Part shown: one piece after another, positions 62,435 to 64,000 of the stretch
Layout: the number at the start of each line of letters is the position of its first letter
Position numbering within the stretch: position 1 is the stretch's first letter
From: Bremerella alba
Lineage (GTDB): Bacteria > Planctomycetota > Planctomycetia > Pirellulales > Pirellulaceae
Reading direction: 5' to 3'
DNA length: 64,000 nt
Assembly (NCBI RefSeq): GCF_013618625.1
Contig: NZ_JABRWO010000008.1
Coordinates: forward strand, 124,001 to 188,000
Position numbers and translations under genes: made by a program
The notes under the pieces: model-generated
What the model was told of the DNA's origin: nothing
The model's database searches: none
The model's input: only the letters and a program-made list of their open reading frames with translations

Positions 62435-63937
62435 TTAGGAGGCAACGTGGCCAGCTTGGCTAGTGCCTTCGGTGACCAAGTGTGGCGGGTAGGCGTACAT
62501 GCCGTGCTCGGTGATATCGAGACCAGCCATTTCTTCTTCAGCACTGACTCGCAAGCCGATGGTGAACTTGATGACATTGAAGATCACAAAGCTGACACCG
62601 AAGGCCCACACGAAGCCCATGGCAACGCCAACGATCTGAGCGATGAGTTGGTCCATGCCGCCACCGTTGACCAGACCACCTTCAGTCATGAAGAGGCCCA
62701 CAGCCAGCGTACCCCAAGCACCACAAACACCGTGGACCGAGACAGCACCGACAGGATCGTCGATCTTCAGCTTGTCGAACATCACACACGAGAGAACCAC
62801 GATCACGCCACCGATCAAACCGGCCAGGGCGGCCATCGCAGGGCTCAATGCGTCACAGCCAGCGGTGATCGAGACCAGACCAGCAAGTGCACCGTTCAAG
62901 CTGAACGAGGTGTCAGGCTTGCTGAACATGATCCACGAAGTGATCATCGCACCGACGACACCAGCTGCAGCAGCCAAGTTGGTAGTAACAGCAATGTAGG
63001 CGAACGAACCGCCACCGACAGCGGTGGTCGAACCAGGATTAAAACCAAACCATCCCAACCATAGGATGAACACACCCAAGGCACCCAGCGGAATGCTGTG
63101 ACCAGGAATAGGCTTAACCTTGCCGTCTGCGGTGTACTTACCGATACGAGGGCCGATCGTGATCGCACCTGCCAAAGCAGCCCAACCACCGACCGAGTGA
63201 ACCACGGTCGAACCAGCAAAGTCGTAGAAGCCTGGTCCGAAGTTTTCGAGCCAGCCGTCACCAGCGTAGAGACTACCCCAAGCCCAGCTACCGAAGATCG
63301 GATAAACGATCACGGTGATCAGGACCGAGTAAACGAGGTAAGAGGTGAACTTAGTACGTTCTGCCATCGCACCGGAAACAATGGTTGCGGCAGTTGCACA
63401 GAACACCGTTTGGAAGATCAAAAATGCCCAGTTGAAACCAACGTTCGAGTTAACAGCAATTGCTGCTTCACTGCCACCGTCGAAGAAAAACTGATCGGTT
63501 CCAAGGAAGCCATTGGTGGTACCAAACATCAGGCCAAAACCAACCAGCCAGAAAGACAAAGACCCGATGGAAAAGTCCACCAGATTCTTCATCACGATGT
63601 TACAGGCATTCTTCGCACGCGTGAAACCAGCTTCGACCAAGGCGAAACCTGCCTGCATGAAGAAAACGAGGAACGCTGCCAAGCAGGTCCACAACGCATC
63701 AACATCGCCCATCAACGTTTCAGCCGTGAGAGGTTCTTCGGCTTCTTCTTCTTCAGCGGGACCTTCTTCTGCCGCAGCTTCTTCTGCTCTGGGTTCACCA
63801 GCTTCGGCCATCGGAGCTTCTTCCGATGCCGGCGTTCCGGCGTCTTGTGCCGAAATCGGGTAAGAGATCATGAGGCCGAGAGCGATTGCGAGCATCGCAA
63901 ACCACACTCGGTTGGGGAGGGAGAGGGAACTTACCAT
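62435..63937 (-). CDS. amt: Ammonium transporter
   Basis: A 500-residue Amt channel from ATG 63937 with AAGG 9 nt upstream; an ATG at 63973 is an alternative. The signal peptide (FAMLAIALGLMISYPISAQ) is followed by about 45 acidic residues rich in Glu, Ala and Pro, then by 11 spans. Amt markers are GFALVEAGFTRAKNA, GWAALAGAITIG, LGWFGFNPGS and VHGVCGAWGTLAVG (twin-His region). The acidic N-terminal segment would face the periplasm. A P-II gene follows 450 nt downstream, as in the common glnK-amt pairing. Confidence 0.94.
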   Translation of the reverse strand: MVSSLSLPNRVWFAMLAIALGLMISYPISAQDAGTPASEEAPMAEAGEPRAEEAAAEEGPAEEEEAEEPLTAETLMGDVDALWTCLAAFLVFFMQAGFALVEAGFTRAKNACNIVMKNLVDFSIGSLSFWLVGFGLMFGTTNGFLGTDQFFFDGGSEAAIAVNSNVGFNWAFLIFQTVFCATAATIVSGAMAERTKFTSYLVYSVLITVIVYPIFGSWAWGSLYAGDGWLENFGPGFYDFAGSTVVHSVGGWAALAGAITIGPRIGKYTADGKVKPIPGHSIPLGALGVFILWLGWFGFNPGSTTAVGGGSFAYIAVTTNLAAAAGVVGAMITSWIMFSKPDTSFSLNGALAGLVSITAGCDALSPAMAALAGLIGGVIVVLSCVMFDKLKIDDPVGAVSVHGVCGAWGTLAVGLFMTEGGLVNGGGMDQLIAQIVGVAMGFVWAFGVSFVIFNVIKFTIGLRVSAEEEMAGLDITEHGMYAYPPHLVTEGTSQAGHVAS

Positions 63938-64000
63938 TTGAGTCGTACCTTTTTCATAAGATGAAACAAACATCAGCCAGCTATATGCCAGGGCCAGGAA

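Noticed and set aside
63938-64000. Sigma-54 promoter before amt
   Set aside because: A GG and a GC pair occur, but the TTGCA half is missing at the correct spacing.
1-64000. CRISPR arrays, insertion sequences, prophage
   Set aside because: No regularly spaced repeats, transposase, integrase or phage structural gene was seen on either strand.

Overview
The window looks like chromosomal DNA of a planctomycete, most likely order Pirellulales (Blastopirellula/Bremerella-like). This rests on content: a secreted Ser/Gly-rich protein with two TIGR03000 domains, a DUF1559 prepilin-like protein, an HTTM-domain membrane protein, a CxPSR sulfatase, a PhoD-like phosphatase and several large exported TPR proteins. 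Base composition is moderately GC-rich. Genus placement is inference.

Layout. 1-17 kb: truA (5' end only) and asd, an HTTM membrane pair, the TIGR03000 protein, an exported PIMT, an HpaI-type aldolase, an ABC ATPase overlapping a large exported membrane protein, MazG, a TPR/MA-family peptidase, a Rieske protein and a second TPR protein. 16-22 kb: nusA-infB-rbfA followed by a HhH-GPD-like protein with a histone-H1-like tail. 22-31 kb: MalK/UgpC-type ATPase, an orphan ketosynthase lacking two catalytic residues, a calcineurin-like phosphoesterase, a lipoprotein/DUF1559 pair and hypothetical exported proteins. 30.6-34.5 kb: fatty-acid cluster rpmF-fabD-fabG-acpP-fabF. 34.5-39.8 kb: an accessory stretch with a ferritin-like protein, a gene-poor 1.2 kb, a broken exonuclease gene, an HdeD-like protein and hypotheticals. 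40-43 kb: sulfatase and PhoD-like phosphatase. 43.5-45.7 kb: a Ro60/Rsr (TROVE) gene preceded by two candidate Y RNAs and a tRNA-Gln-like gene. 46-53 kb: ZIP transporter, baeRF protein, ruvB, TspO, a 40-residue protein behind a sigma-54-type promoter, two paralogous zinc-ribbon proteins, ruvA and ruvC. 53-64 kb: cysS, ispF, a three-gene ABC-2 exporter, MFS and CYTH proteins, a TlpA-like thioredoxin, a P-II protein and an ammonium transporter.

The most interesting region is the Ro locus. One RNA (about 45351-45505, minus strand) folds on paper as a circularly permuted tRNA: T arm, 3' acceptor strand, closing loop, 5' acceptor strand, D arm, all enclosed by a 12-bp stem formed by its ends and followed by a T tract. 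That is the architecture known for YrlA-type bacterial Y RNAs. A second, more degenerate relative lies 38 nt upstream of the rsr start codon. Both share the helix TCGAC/GTCGA and the element CGACTGCCG-TTGG, so this is probably a planctomycete Ro-Y RNA ribonucleoprotein locus with tandem Y RNAs.

Other points: a 40-aa acidic protein with a near-perfect -24/-12 promoter; a ketosynthase with Glu and Asn in place of Cys and His; a P-II protein with Phe51 instead of the uridylylated Tyr51; and a MITE-like inverted repeat between amt and the P-II gene. All assignments were made by reading the sequence, with no database search.
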